Assembly (NCBI GenBank): GCA_905221605.1
Contig: CAJNDS010002794.1
Location: 204,501 to 268,500 of the forward strand
Direction: 5' to 3'
Length of the DNA stretch: 64,000 bases
From: Symbiodinium natans
Taxonomy: Eukaryota; Sar; Dinophyceae; Suessiales; Symbiodiniaceae
Positions within the stretch are counted from its first letter, which is position 1, and each line of letters begins with the position of its first letter. This document shows, piece after piece, positions 41,951 to 55,020 of the stretch. A model generated the notes under the pieces. That model saw only the letters and a program-made list of their open reading frames with translations. It did no database searches and was not told where the DNA came from. A program made the position numbers and the translations under genes.

Positions 41951-44900
41951 AAACACCCGATGTTTTCCTAACAGCTGCACTTTCAGAACTCTGTAGAAGT
42001 AAACACATATCCCTTAGAGGTTTGTCGTATGTCCCCTCCCTTCGTGCTCGCAGGGTGTAGGCCCTCGCGGTTGGGCCTGAAAGCCCAAGAACCATAATGT
42101 GCTTGAAGGGCCCAACGTGCGAGGTTTGAAGGTTTCAGAAAGGCGTCTTGGTTGGTCCTGGCGTGTGCGAAGACTGAGCGTGTTCAACTAGCATCCTGCT
42201 CTTTGGGGACCGAGCGTACTTAAATGGCACCCAAGTTTGGGGGACCGAGCGTGTTCAACTAGCATCCTGCTTTGCAGGACCGAGCGTACCCAAGTTTTGG
42301 GGACCGAGCGTGTTCAACTAGCACCTTGATTTTTGGGGGCCGAGCGTACTCAAAGAGCACCCAAGCTTCGGGATTCAGATAACTGTAGTAGTAAAAACAT
42401 CTCCCTTAGATGTTTGTAGTATGTCCCCTCCCTTTGTGCTTGTAGGGTTTGGTGTGTCGCACGTCCCCTCCCTTCGAGCTCGTAGGCTTGCATCGTAAGC
42501 AACTAGCACAAAAAACAAGTTTTCAGGACAGTTCGCAGGGGCATATTTACAACCCTTATGGGGCCACGATTGCGTTGCCGGCACAGAGATAGACATCTCA
42601 ATGTACTTCAGCCACCTCTTTTCGGGAACGTGCTTTATTGATCGCAGGGGCATATTCTCAAACAACCCTTTTCGAGCCACGAGTGCATTACCAGCACAGG
42701 ATATTGGGTTTCATCGTGAGCAACTAGCACCCCATCTGCGCCTTGATGACCAAACAGCTCGCGCCAGAGCTCCCCCCCTCTTGCCCATACAATGGCCAAC
42801 TTGCAAGAAGAAGTTTGCCACACGAAGCTCCGAGGCAGGACGGTTTTTGCTTCTTTGTAAACCTTTGTGTTTGCCAAATGCCCGGAAACAAATCCGCGCA
42901 CGCTTTCTCGATGTTTTCCATGGTCGGCGCTTGTGTCTTTGGTTGCCAAAATTAGAATTGACCGAGCTTTAAACCACCCGAGGCGCGAGCTATTTCATGG
43001 TCACTGGCCCGAGCTATTTGAGCGTACGCAAATAGCACCTAAGTCGTGAGGACCGAGCGTGTTCAACTAGCATCCTGCTTTTTGGGGGCCGAGCTTCCTG
43101 CGATGGCACCCCAGTTTGGGGACCGAGCATACTCAAAAAGCACCCAAGTTTTGGGGACAGCACTTTCAGAACACTGTAGAAGTAAACACATACCCCTTCC
43201 AGGGTTGTAGAATGTTCCCCTCCTTTTGTGCTCGTAGGGTCTGGTGAGGGCCCTCGAAGTTTGACGTATGTCCCCCACCAAATAGCTTGCGCCAAGGCGA
43301 GTGCTATTTGGTCGCCGGGAAAACATCTATGGTGTTTTAACACGTAAAGACACGTTTTCAGAGCGAGCGTTCTGCACCCAAAGAGCCTGTGCTGGCAGCG
43401 TAGTCGTGGCCCTATATCCCGCCTGCATTCTGAAACGTCTCCAAAAGCCCGTGCTCGTAACGTAATCGTGGCCCCTAACCGCCTGCAGGTTCTATTAACC
43501 TGTAGGGTTTAGGGAAACCCCAAACCCCAAACCCTAAACCCCAAACCCCAAACCCCAAACCCTAAACCCTAAACCCTAAACCCTCACCTTACGAGCACGA
43601 AGGGACATGCGACAAACTTCTATACCCTCACCACACCCTAGCACGAAGGAAGGGGACATACGACAAACCTCTAGGGAGATGCATTCTTACTTCTACAATG
43701 TTCTGAAAGCGCAAACATCACAAAATTTTAGGATGCTTTGCGCGCTTGGACACCCTATGGAGCCGCGATTACGTTTCCAGCTCACCAGGGGGAAACAGCT
43801 CGGTTTACTTCAACCACTTTTTTGGGGGGCTCTGAAACCTTTTCGCAGAGCAAGAAGAGTTGGGTAAAAACCCTGCTTGCTCGGCGAAAAAGTTCTAGAC
43901 AAGCACAAAAACACCCTGTGTTGTTCCTAACGTTTGCACTTTCCGAACATTGTAGAAGTGAAACATATCCCTGAGAGGTTTGTCGTATGTCCCCTCCCTT
44001 CGTGCTCGTAAGGTTTGGCGCAGGGCCCTAGAGGTTTGCTTTTCGTGCTGGTAGGGTGAGGGCCCCTCGAGGTTAGGCCTGAAAGCCCTAGAACCAAAAC
44101 GTGCCTGAACGACCCAGAGCGCGAGGTTTGAAGGTTTCAGAGACGCGTCTTGGTTGGTCCCTGAGTGTGCGAAAAGACTGAGCGTGTTCAACTAGCATCC
44201 TGCCTTTAGGGACTGAGCGTTCTTAAATAGCACCCCAGTTTTGGGGACCGAGCGAGTTCAACTAGCATCCTGCTTTGCGGGACCGAGCGTACTCAAAACG
44301 CACCCAAGCTTTGGGGACGGACCGTGTTCAACTAGCATCCTGCTTTTTGGGGACCGAGTGTACTCAAAGCTTGGTACTCAAAAGGCCCCCAAGTTGTGCG
44401 GACCGAGCGTGTTCAACTAGCATCCCGCTTTTTGGGGAGCGAGCGTACTCAAATACACAAGCTTTGGGGACCGCACCTTCAGATCACTGTAGAAGTAAAA
44501 ACATATCGCTTCGAGGTTTGTCGTATGTCCCCTCCCTTTGCGCTCGTAGGATTTGTCGGGTTAGGTGAGGGCGTATGTCCCCTCCCTTCGCGCTCGTAGA
44601 ATGACGTCGTAAGCAACTAGCAACTAGCACCCCTTCTGCGCCCTGATGACCAATAGCTTGCGCCAAGGCGAAAGCTATTTGGCCGCAGGGGAAACATCTA
44701 TTGGGTTTTAACACGTTAAGACACGTTTTCAGGGCTAGCGTTCTGCGCCCAAAAGCCTGTGCTGGTGGCGTAATCGTGGCACTATAGCCCGCCTGCATTT
44801 TACAACGGTTCCGAAAGCCTATGCGTGGCAACGTAATCGTGGCCCCATAACCCGCCTGCCCTCTAAAGCGGTTCCAGAACCCCACGAGCACGAAGGGACA

Positions 44901-45698
44901 CGCGACAAACTTCTAGGGCCCTGCATCAAACCTTACGAGCAAGGGAGGGGACAAACGACAAACCTCTAAGGGAGACGTTCTGTGTTCTGAAAGTGCAAGC
45001 ATCAGAAAAAACACAGCATGTTTTCGCGCTTGTACCCCCCTATGGAGCCGCGATTACGTTTCCAGCACAAGGGATAAACATCTCGATTGTTCTATACAAG
45101 CGCAAGAAGGCATCCTATGTTCTTCCTAACGTTTGTACTTTCAGAACACTGTAGAAGCAAAAACATATCCCTTTAGAGGTTTGTCGGATGTCCCCTTCCT
45201 TCGTGCTCGTAAGGTTTGGCGCAGGGCCCTAGAAGTTTGTCGCACGTCCCCTCCCTTCGTGCTCGTAGGGTGAGGCCCCCTCGAGGTTAGGCCTGAAAGT
45301 CCTAGAACCATAACGTGCTTGCACGGCCCAGCGTGCGAGGTTTGAAGGTTTCAGAGAGGCATCTTCAACTAGCATCCTGCTTTTAGGGACCGAGCGTACT
45401 TAAATGCGCCCAAGTTTGGCCGACCAAGCGTGTTCAACTAGCATGCGTATCCAAGTTTTGGGGACCGAGCGTGTTCAACTAGCATCCTGCTTGTTGGGGG
45501 CCGAGCGTACTCAACGAGCACCCAAGCTTTGGCATTCAGAACATTGTAAAGTAACAACATATCCCTTAGAGATTTGTCGTATGTCCCCCCCTTTGTGCTC
45601 GTAGGGTTTGGTGAGGCCCTAGAAATTTGTCGCACGTCCCCTCCCTTCGCGCTCGTAGGGTGACATCGCAAGCAACTAGCACCCATCTGCGCCCTGAT

Positions 45699-45736
45699 GA
45701 CCAAATAGCTCGCGCCGTGGCGCAAGCTATTTGGTC
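45699..45736 (+). repeat. Hairpin module of satellite, representative copy
   Basis: A 38-base inverted repeat: GACCAAATAGCT..GCGCC pairs with GGCGC..AGCTATTTGGTC around a tiny loop, with one mismatch. Sister copies are at about 43277-43313, 44648-44684, 46677-46720, 47757-47794, 52010-52047, 53466-53502 and 54487-54525. Confidence 0.85.
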
Positions 45737-46689
45737 GCAGGGGATGCATCCATGGGTTTTTTGGCACGTTAAAACACAATTTTTCAGTGCTGTTCGCAGG
45801 AGCATATGTACAACCCGTGTGGAGCCACGATTACGTTACCAGCACAGGGACAAACATCTCAGTGTACTTAAACCACCTCTTTTACGGAACGTATTTTGCT
45901 GGTCGCAGGGGCATATTCACAATCAGTATAGAGCCACGATTGCGTTACCAGCACAGGCTTGTGGCTTTCCATCGCAAGCAACTAGCACCCCATCTGCGCC
46001 CTGATGACCAAATAGCTCGCGCCAGAGCTCCCCCTCTCGCCCATACAACAATGGCCAACTTGCAAGAAATTTGCCACACGAGGCTCCGAGGCAGGACGGT
46101 TTTTGCTTCTTTGTAAACCTTTGTATTTCCCAAATGCCCGGGCACGCTTTCTCGATGTTTTCCATGGTCGGCGCTTGTGTCTGTGATTGCCAAAAGTAAA
46201 AATTCGGGGTCCTCAGGTCCGCGCCCATTGTTTACACAACTGTGCTTGCTCTGCGAAAAAATTCTAGCAGAAGGTGACAAAAACTCCACAGGCCCGTACT
46301 CAAATAGCACCCAAGTCTTGGGGACGGAACTTGTTCAACTAGCATCCCGCTTGTTGGGGGCCGAGCGTACTCAAACAGCACCCAAGTTTTGGGGACCGAC
46401 CGTGTTCAGCGAGCTTTGTGCTTTTTGGGGACCGAGCTTACTCCAATAGCACCCAAGTGTTGGAGACCGAGCGTGTTCAACTGGCATCCTTCTTTTCGGG
46501 GACCGAGCGTACTCAAATAGCACCCAAGTCTTGCGGACCGCATTTTCAGAACACGTATGTCCCCTTCCTTTGTGCCTGGAGGGTTTGGTGAGGGCCTTAG
46601 AAGTTTGTTGTATGTCCCCTCCCGTCGCGCTCGTAGGGTGACGTCGTAAGCAACTAGCAGCCCTTCTGCGCCCTCTTGACCAAATCACA

Positions 46690-46713
46690 TAGCTCGCGCC
46701 ATGGCGCGAGCTA
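46690..46713 (+). repeat. Perfect 24-bp palindrome in satellite
   Basis: TAGCTCGCGCC followed by its exact reverse complement, centred on CCATGG. The same perfect palindrome is present at 54495-54518, and at 47764-47787 it has a central G instead of A. Confidence 0.9.
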
Positions 46714-48290
46714 CTTGGTCGCAGGGGAAGCATCTGTGGTGCTTTAACACGTGTAAACATGTTTTCAGGGCTAGCGGTCTGCGCCCAGTAGCCTGTGCTG
46801 GCAGCGTAATCGTGGCCCTATAGCCCGCCTGCATTTGGAAGCGGTTCCAAAAGCCTGTGCTGGTAACGGAATCGTGGCCCCTTAACCCGCCTGCCTTCAA
46901 GGGCCCTCACCCTACGAGCACGAAGGGACATGCGACCACCTTCTAGGGCCCTCACCAAGCCCTAGCACGAAGGGAGGGGACACACGACAAACCTGTATGG
47001 GGGATGTTTTTACTTCTTGAGGGTTCTGAAAGTGCAAACGTTAGGAAAAACATAGGATGTTCTTGTGCTTGCACACCCTATGGAGCCACGATTACGTTAC
47101 CAGCACCCAAGGGATAAACATCTCTGTTTGCTTAAACCGTTTTTTTTTAGGGGCTGCGAAACCCTTTCGCAGAGCAAGAAGAGTTGGGTACAAATCTTGC
47201 TTCCCCTACGAAAAGGTTCAACAGAAGTGCAAGATCATCCTATGTTTTTCCTGTACTCTCAGAACACTGTAGAAGTAGAAACATATCCTTTAGAGGTTCG
47301 TCGCAGAGGGCCCTCCAAGTAGAAGCTTGTCGCATGTCCGCTCCCTTCGTGCTCGTAGGGTGACGGCCACTCGAGGTTAGGCCTGAAAGCTCGAGAACCA
47401 GAACGTGCTTGAAGGGGCCAGCGTGCGAGGTTTGAAGGTTTCAGAGACGCGTCTTGGTTGGTCGTGTGCGAAAAGACTGAATGCTTGTTGGGGGCCGAGC
47501 ATACTCAAATAGCACCCAAGTTTGGGGGACCAAGCATTTTCAACTAGCATCCTGCTTTTTGCGGGACGAGCTTACTGCAATAGCACCCAAGCTTTGGGAT
47601 TCAGAACCTTGTAGAAGTAAAAACATGTCCCTAAGGGGTTTGTCGTATGTCCCCTCCCTTTGTGCGTAGGGCTCTCGAAGTTTGTCGCATGTCCCCTCCC
47701 GTCGCGCTCGTATAGGGTGACATCATGAGCAGCTAGCACCCCATTTGCGCCCTGATGACCAAATAGCTCGCGCCGTGGCGCGAGCTACTTGGTCGCACGG
47801 GCAATATCCATGGTGTTTTAGCACGTGAAAACACAAGTTTTCAGGGCTGGTCGCAGGGGCATATTCACAACCCTTATGGAGCCACGATTACGTTACCAGC
47901 AGAGAGATAAACAGCTCAATGTACTTATACCACCTCTTTTACGGAACGGGTACACTCGTGGCAGGGGCATATTCACAACCCGTATAGACCCACGATGACG
48001 TTACCGGCACAGGCTTTTGGGTTTCATCGTAAGCAACTAGCACCCCATCTGCGCCGTGATGTCGGGTTTCAAGCCGGGTTTTCAAAGTGGGCTCAACAGG
48101 GGCATATTGCCGACTGTTGGCAGGATCCGGGTTTCAAGTTGGGCTCGACTGGGCATGTTGGCCGAACCATGGGAGACCACGGACCCAAACCGTGTGACAC
48201 CCGCCCAACCCCGTCGCTCATGCACCAATCTAGCCAGGCGCGTGACACTTTTTGTTGAGGAGAGGACACCAAACGGTTCCTGTTTGGGGA

Positions 48291-48824
48291 ATGACGCAGA
48301 CTCTAACGCAGACTGACCGCACAGGACGTAGGAGGTGCCACAGAGATAGACGTTGCTCTGTTTTTGACCGCCCTCAGGCTGGAAATGCCTCTTTATGTCC
48401 GGCGACGATTCCATCCGCAGATGGTGGACGTGCAGCCCGAAAAACACTTGAACAAGTGCTGCGGTGCCTGGTGAACTACAGCTCGGAGAAGAAGATCCGC
48501 CGAGTACTGCTCGCAACGGCGTCAACCATCTTCGGGCAATTGAGAGATTCGTGCGCGTGTCGGCTTCTAGCAGAGGGACTCTTGGGCCTGTTGTTCTGCG
48601 AAACCTCCAGTCTGAAAGAGAGACGACGAGTCTGCAGATGCCTCGAGTTACTTGGACGAGACTGCGCTGATACTCAGCTTCGTCAAATGTGCAAGAAAGC
48701 CCTTTGGGAGGCTGTGGGCACGGTGACGATGGCTTTAGCCGATAAGCCAAGTGGCAAAGCTGAGCGTGGCTGGCATGATCTCAACGATGCTCTCTTCACT
48801 ACCCTTGATAAGTTGAGATTCTGA
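48291..48824 (+). CDS. Candidate gene/exon, helical protein of unknown family
   Basis: An open frame of 177 codons from ATG 48291 to TGA. From about 48424 onward the protein looks genuine: repeated amphipathic helices (AARKTLEQVLRCLVNY, KKIRRVLLATASTIFGQL, RRVCRCLELLGRDC, LRQMCKKALWEAVGTVTMAL), of the kind seen in HEAT/ARM-like solenoids, though I cannot assign the family. The first 45 residues are basic and less convincing, and an AG acceptor (ccatccgcag) precedes the good part at about 48420, so this may be a terminal exon. It is a unique island between two satellite arrays. A 222-codon minus-strand frame overlaps it but looks weaker. Confidence 0.5.
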   Translation: MTQTLTQTDRTGRRRCHRDRRCSVFDRPQAGNASLCPATIPSADGGRAARKTLEQVLRCLVNYSSEKKIRRVLLATASTIFGQLRDSCACRLLAEGLLGLLFCETSSLKERRRVCRCLELLGRDCADTQLRQMCKKALWEAVGTVTMALADKPSGKAERGWHDLNDALFTTLDKLRF

Positions 48825-50144
48825 TAGAATTCCTTGGAATCTCCGCGACGCAACCGCAACTTCGAGCTGGCGAGCATCGCGCCGCAGAGTGCTCACATGG
48901 AAAGTAGATCATCATCAGCATCGAGGTCGTCGCACGATTGGGGTGCCCATGGATGCCCCAGTACAACCGCCCGGTCGCCTAGCTGACCGTCAGGTTTGCA
49001 CCATGGTGACTCAACGACTTCGGCAGAATCTCAACATCTCCCAGATTGGGATCTGCACCGGGTCCGTTCACAGCCAGTTCTTGCAGCCGAACATGTCATG
49101 TGTGAGCTCGGGCTTTCACGGACTTGGTGGAGTGACAAAAAGCGCTTGCGGATTTACGTGCGTGTTGTGTTTGTGCATTTGGACTCGCCGCACGGAGCTG
49201 CGAAACCTTGCCGCGAGTCTTTGCCTTGTCTTCCAGTGTTGTCATGAAGGTCTCGCATTAGTATGAGTGAGGTTGTTGCTGATGTGTGGTTTCACGACGC
49301 GATGCATAAGTTTTGGGGATTTCTGACGCCCAATTTCAGGGGCTCCAAGACTCAACGTTGAGCCATGTGTAAGCCCCCAAGCCTCGGCTTCCCCATTTGC
49401 TTCTTGCGCCTTCAGCTGCCTAAAGCCCTTAAGGATTAAACTCCACCCCAAAATTCCTGTAGCCTCTCAGGGCCTACTGTTGGCGTGGTAGGGGGTGCCT
49501 CGCCCACACCTTTCAATGACAGCGATCGCAGATGCCACACACCCACTCGCCCCTGGTTGCCGATGGCTTTTGGGGCTCCAGGGGGTTAGGCGCGGTGCAG
49601 CTACGGACATTTTGGTTTTGAAGACGCCTACACCGCACTTGCTGTGCAGTTTCAGCGGACAGCTTTTCAACACGCAAGGCAAGTGGGCAAAAGCAAGCAC
49701 GCCATGCTGGATACTGCACAAGCGAAGTTCTGGATCACGCGTCTTACGCTTCTGTCCTAGGCCTTGAAGTTTAGGGGCTTGAGGGTCGAGGGGGGTTCAC
49801 CCTTGATTGCAAAGCCGACGCCGGAGCAGATCCAGGGAAGTCGCAGGCGAGACATCTAGACCGCAAACAATCGATTCGCAACAATGATGCTGCCTGGTGC
49901 TCCATATTGCAACACATCACTCAAAGTACAATTTGTCAGCTTGCTGCTTGTGCTGATTGTCGAAAGCAGTATTCCCTTTTTGGCAAGCACAGCGGGCCCG
50001 AGGACGCCGCGGAAAACCCCAAGCGCCCGTGCGTAAATTTATGCAAGGTCGGCATTGTTTGACTTGAGCCAGGGCTACATCCCAGTTCATAATGCAGTTC
50101 AACTGGGCTTTCCTGTCTTGGTGATTTGGTGCGTGAATTTAGCT
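48825..50144. other. No supported gene
   Basis: Overlapping frames of 70-125 codons on both strands. A stretch at about 49090-49245 has one frame with a plausible basic, mixed composition (WWSDKKRLRIYVRVVFVHLD), but I could not extend it. Nothing else recognised. Confidence 0.4.
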
Positions 50145-51378
50145 TGGTAAATCCTCGACAGAGAGGGTTTTAGAAACTTCGGACTGGCTGCCTGAAAGCC
50201 ACCCGTGGCACCAGCTGTTTCATGGTATTCGAGAGCTTCTGAGCTGAAAGCTGTGTGCCTGCGCTCTGCACTGAGTCAATGTTTCGTGGCCGCGAACCGC
50301 ATCAAGACTTTGGCAGTTAGATGCCGGGTCGTCCGCGTGAAGTCAGGCATGTGCCAAGTTTCACTTCTGACAACTTAGCGCTCACTCAGTTGCGTACAAC
50401 CCCTGCGCCATGGAAGCTTGGTCTTCGGCGATTCTTGACATCACAAACTCCTGTCCCAAACTCAGGGCCCGTGAGGCCAAAAGGAGACCGAGCCTTTGTT
50501 CTAGCCTTTCCTGGCCAGGTCGCAGCCTTTGCGACAATGTTTTGGGCTTGCTCGGTGGATGCAGCAGTTGCTGTCAGGCACATGCGATGCGCAAGCTGGC
50601 CAAATGATGTCACATAGCCTCGACACACTGGCGGATCTGACAGGTCTCCGTGGCTGCTGATGAGGCTGGGTTGCGAGCTTCAGCGCGTGACGCCGTGTCT
50701 GTCAGAAGCAGCCTGTAAGGTCCTGGAGCCATCCACACCATCAGCAAGGCTTCTTCGGCCTTCGACGCCTCCGCTGTCAGAGTCTGAACCTCTTGCCTTG
50801 CTGCAGGCGGGAAGCGCAGACTACGCTGATTATGCCCACAGGGTGCCCATCAGCCGAGGCCCCAAAAAAAGCTTCAGGTTGACAGACAGTTGTACACGCT
50901 GCGCGTGGACTGCCTTGGCCCGGGCTTGAAAATCGAGAAAGTTCGAAGGGGTCCTCAGAATGCTGGGGGGTTCAAGAGTTCCAAGAGAATCCTAGAATCC
51001 CCAGTGTTGGGGGTGAGGGCTTTCGCGCCCGTGGCCGGGCAGGCCAGGCCGAGGAATCCACTTCCCAGCATGTGAAGTCCATTCAAGAGCATCAGGTCTA
51101 TGCCGGAGTCCAAGGCAGCGGTTAGCCTGAAGAAAACATTATGCCGGCGAAGACCCCAAACAGTAAGATTGTAGAGAAAGGGAAAGTGACGGAAAGCGCG
51201 CGAAACAACAACACGACATAAAATTTGACAGGCGTTTAGGGTTACCCTAAACTTCAGTGCCGGCCCCTTACTAGGTGAGTCATGCAGCACCATGAGCCAG
51301 AAGCCAAAGGCATAAACATGATTCTTGCCGTTCTTGGCCCGAATGAAAGGAACAAGCTGCAAAAACATCCGATGTTTT
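50145..51378 (+). repeat. Segmental duplication, right copy
   Basis: It corresponds to 39637-40565 joined directly to 41675-41950, lacking the 1.1-kb middle segment. The junction is near 51078-51085 ('gtgaagtccattcaagagcatcaggtctatgccgg'). It is followed by the satellite array, as in the left copy. Confidence 0.9.
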
Positions 51379-54300
51379 CCTAACAGACGCACTTTCATGA
51401 CAGTGTAGAAGTAAACACATATCCCTTAGAGGTTTGTCGTATGTCCCCTCCCTTCGTGCTCGTAAGGTTTGGTGAGGGCCCTAGAAGTTTGTCGTATGTC
51501 CCCTCCCTTCGCGCTCGCAGGGTGTAGGCCCTCGCGGTTGGGCCTGAAAGCCCAAGCACCATAACGTGCTTGAACGGCCCAACGTGCGAGGCTTGCAGGT
51601 TTCAGAAAGGCGTCTTGGTTTGTCCTTGTGTGTGCGAACAAACTGAGCGTGCTCAGCTAGCATCCTGCTTTTCGGGACCGAGCGTTCTGAAATAGCACCC
51701 AAGTTTGGGCGACCGAGCGTGTTCGACTAGCATCTGCTTTGCGGGGCCGAGCGTACCCAAGTTTTGGGGACCGAGCGTGTGCAACTAGCATCCTGCTTGT
51801 TGGGGGCCGAGCGTACTCAAACAGCGCCCAAGCTTTGGGATTCAGAACACTGTAAAGTAATAACATATCCCTTAGAGATTTGTCGTATGTCCCCCCTTTG
51901 TGCTCGTAGGGTTTGGTGAGGCCCTAGAAATTTGTCGCACGTCCCCTCCCTTCGCGCTCGTAGAGTGACATCGGAAGCAACTAGCACCCATCTGCGCCGT
52001 GATGACCCAACAGCTCGCACCGTGGCACAAGCTATTTGGTCGCAGGGGATACATCCATGGTTTTTTTGCACGGTTTGCACGTTAAAACACAAGTTTTCAG
52101 GGCTGCTCGCAGGGGCATATTTAAAACCCTTGTGGAGCCACGACTACGTTACCAGCACAGGGATAAACATCTCAATGTACTTAAACCACCTCTCTTGCGG
52201 AACGTGTTTTACTGGTCGCAGGGGCATATTCACAAACAACCCTTTTCGAGCCACGATTACATTACCAGCACAGGATTTTGGGCATCGTAAGCAACTAGCA
52301 CCCCATCTGCGCCCTGATGACCAAACAGCTCGCACCAGAGCTCCCCCTCTCCCCCATACAACAATCGCCAACTTGCAAGAAGAAGTTTTGCCACGCGAAG
52401 CTCCGAAGCATGACGGTTTTTGCTTCTTTGTAAACCTCTGTATCTCCCAAATGCCCGGAAACAAATCCGTGCACGCTTTCTCGATGTTTTCCATGGTCGG
52501 CGCTTGTGTATTTGGTTGCCAAAATTAAAAACCGAACATTGAAACACCCCAGGCGCGAGCTATTTCATAGACACTGGTACTCAAATAGCACCCAAGTCTT
52601 GAGGAAAAAGCGTGTTCAACTAGCATCCTGCTTTTTGGGGAGCGAGCGTACTCAAATAGCACCCACGTCATGGGGACCGAGCGTGTTCAACTAGCATCCT
52701 GCTTTTTGGGGACCAAGTTTTGGGACCGAGCGTATGCAAATAGCACCCAAGTTTTGGGGACAGCACTTTCAGAACACTGTAGAAGTAAAAACATACCCCT
52801 TCGAGGTTTGTGGTATGTTCCCTCCCTTTGTGCTCGTAGGGTCTGGTGAGGGCCCTCGACAAGCGCAAAAAAGCATCCTATGTTGTTCCTAACGTTTGCA
52901 CTTTCAGAACACTGTAGAAGCAAAAACATGTCCCTTAGAGGTTTGTCGGATGTCCCCTTCCTTCGTGCTCGTAAGGTTCGGCGCAAGGCCCTAGAAGTTT
53001 GTCACATGTCCCCTCCCTTCGTGCTCGTAGGGTGAGGGCCCCTCGATGTTAGGCCTGAAAGCCCTAGAACCATAACGTGCTTGAACGGCCCAGCGTGCGA
53101 GGTTTGAAGGTTTCAGAGAGGCGTCTTCAACTAGCATCCCGCTTTTAGGGACCGAGCGTTCTTAAACAGCACCCAAGTTTGAACGACCAAGCGTGTTCAA
53201 CTAGCATCTGCTTTGCGGGGCCGAGCGTACCCAAGTTTGGGGACCGAGCGTGTTCAACTAGCATCCTGCTTGTTGGGGGCCGAGCGTACTCAAACAGCCC
53301 CCAAGTTTTGGCATTCAGAACACTGTAAAGTAACAACATATTCCTTACAGATTTGTCGTATGTCCCCCCCTTTGTGCTCGGGGTTTGGTGAGGCCCTAGA
53401 AATTTGTCGCACGTCCCCTCCCTTCGCGCTCGTAGGGTGACATCGTCAGCAATTAGCGCCCTGATGACCAAATAGCTCGCACCGTGGCGCAAGCTGTTTG
53501 GTCGCAGGGGATACATCCATGGGTTTTTTGGCACGTTAAAACACAATTTTTCAGGGCTGTTCGCAGGGACGTATCTACAACCCTTGTGGCGCCACGATTA
53601 CGCTACCAGCACAGGGATAAACATCTCAATGTACTTAAACCACCTCTTTTACGGAACGTATTTTACTGGTCGCGGGGGCATATTCACAATCAGTATAGAG
53701 CCACGATTGCGTTACCAGCACAGGCTTTTGGCTTTGCATCCTAAGCAACTAGCACCCCATCTGCGCCCTGATGACCAAATGCTCCGAGGCATAACGGTTT
53801 TTGCTTCTTTGTAAACCTTTGTATTTCCCAAATGCCCGGAAACCAATCCACGCACGCTTTCTCGATGTTTTCCATGGTCCGCGCTTGTGTCTGTGATTGC
53901 CAAAAGTTAAAAATTCGGGGTCCTCAGGTCCGCGCCCAGTATTTACACAACTGTGCTTGCTCTGCGAAAAGATTCTAGAAGGTGACAAAAAACTCCAGGC
54001 TCGAGCTATTTGGTCGCTGGCCCGAGCTAGTTGAGGGTACTCAAATAGCACCCAAGTCTTGGGGATCGAGCGTGTTCAACTAGCATCCTGCTGTGGGGGA
54101 CCGAGCATACTCAAATAGCACCCAAGTCTTGGGGACGGAACTTTTTCAACTAGCATCCTGCTGTTGGGGGCCGAACTCAAACAGCACCCAAGTTTTGCGG
54201 ACCGAGCGTGTTCAGCTAGCATCCTGCTTTTTGGGGACCGAGCTTACTCCAACAGCACCCAAGTGTTGGAGACCGAGCGTGTTCAACTGGCATCCTGCTT

Positions 54301-55020
54301 TTTGGGGACCGAGCGTACTCAAATAGCACCCAAGTTTTGGGGACCGCATTTTCAGAACACGTACGTCCCCTCCCTTTGTGCCCGGAGGGTTCGGTAAGGG
54401 CCCTAGAAGTTTGTTGTATGTCCCCTCCCGTCGCGCTCGTAGGGTGACGTCGTAAGCAACTAGCAGCCCTTCTGCGCCCTCATGGCCAATCAAATAGCTC
54501 GCGCCATGGCGCGAGCTACTTGGTCGCAGGGGAAACATCTATGGTGCTTTAACACGTGGTGAAAACATGTTTTCAGGGCTAGCGTTCTGCGCCCAGTAGC
54601 CTGTGCTAGCAGCGTAATCGTGGCCCTATAGCCCGCCTGCATTTGAAAACGGTTCCAAAAGCCTGTGCTGGTAACGGAATCATAGCCCCATAGCCCGCCT
54701 GCCTTCAAGAGCCCTCACCCTTCGAGCACGAAGGGAGGGGACACACGACAAACCTCTACAGAACATGTTTTTACTTCTTCAGTGTTCTGAAAGTGCAAAC
54801 GTTAGGAAAAACATAGGATGTTCGTGTGCTTGCACACCCTATGGAGCCACGATTACGTTACCAGCACACAAGGGATAAACATCTCTGTGTACTTAAACCG
54901 CTTTCTTTAGGGGCTGCGAAACCCTTTCGCAGAGCAAGAAGAGTTGGGTACAAACCTTGCTTCCCTTGCGAAAAGGTTCAACAGAAGTGCAAGATCATCC
55001 TATGTTTTTCCGATTATGAC
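51379..55020 (+). repeat. Complex satellite array 2
   Basis: The same modules as array 1, in the same orientation. There is also an internal repeat of about 1.5 kb (51640-52260 resembles 53140-53720). The array ends near 55020, where 'ttttccgattatgactttcagaacac' passes into unique sequence. Confidence 0.9.

Larger units (their letters stand above)
41950..48060 (+). repeat. Complex satellite array 1
   Basis: Four modules alternate. (A) 'accgagcgtgttcaactagcatcctgc' paired with 'accgagcgtactcaaatagcacccaag', about 70-75 bp per pair. (B) 'cagaacactgtagaag' followed by 'tttgtcgtatgtcccctccc' and '(c/g)tgctcgtagggt'. (C) a hairpin module around 'ccaaatagctcgcgcc'. (D) 'catattcacaaccc..tggagccacgattacgttaccagcac', then 'ataaacatctcaatgtactt'. 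Blocks combining these recur at 1.5-kb and multi-kb scale; for example 45120-46310 matches 52885-54000 and 46310-47270 matches 54100-55020. Telomere-like units lie at 43502-43585. Open frames here recur with the repeats and I treat none as a gene. Confidence 0.9.

Noticed and set aside
41950-48060. A CRISPR-like look (regular repeats with variable gaps)
   Set aside because: Units are imperfect, gaps are themselves repeats, there are no cas genes, and the context is a eukaryotic nuclear genome.
41950-55020. Dozens of 60-198 codon frames on both strands
   Set aside because: They recur with the satellite modules, contradict each other on both strands and carry indels between copies that shift frame.
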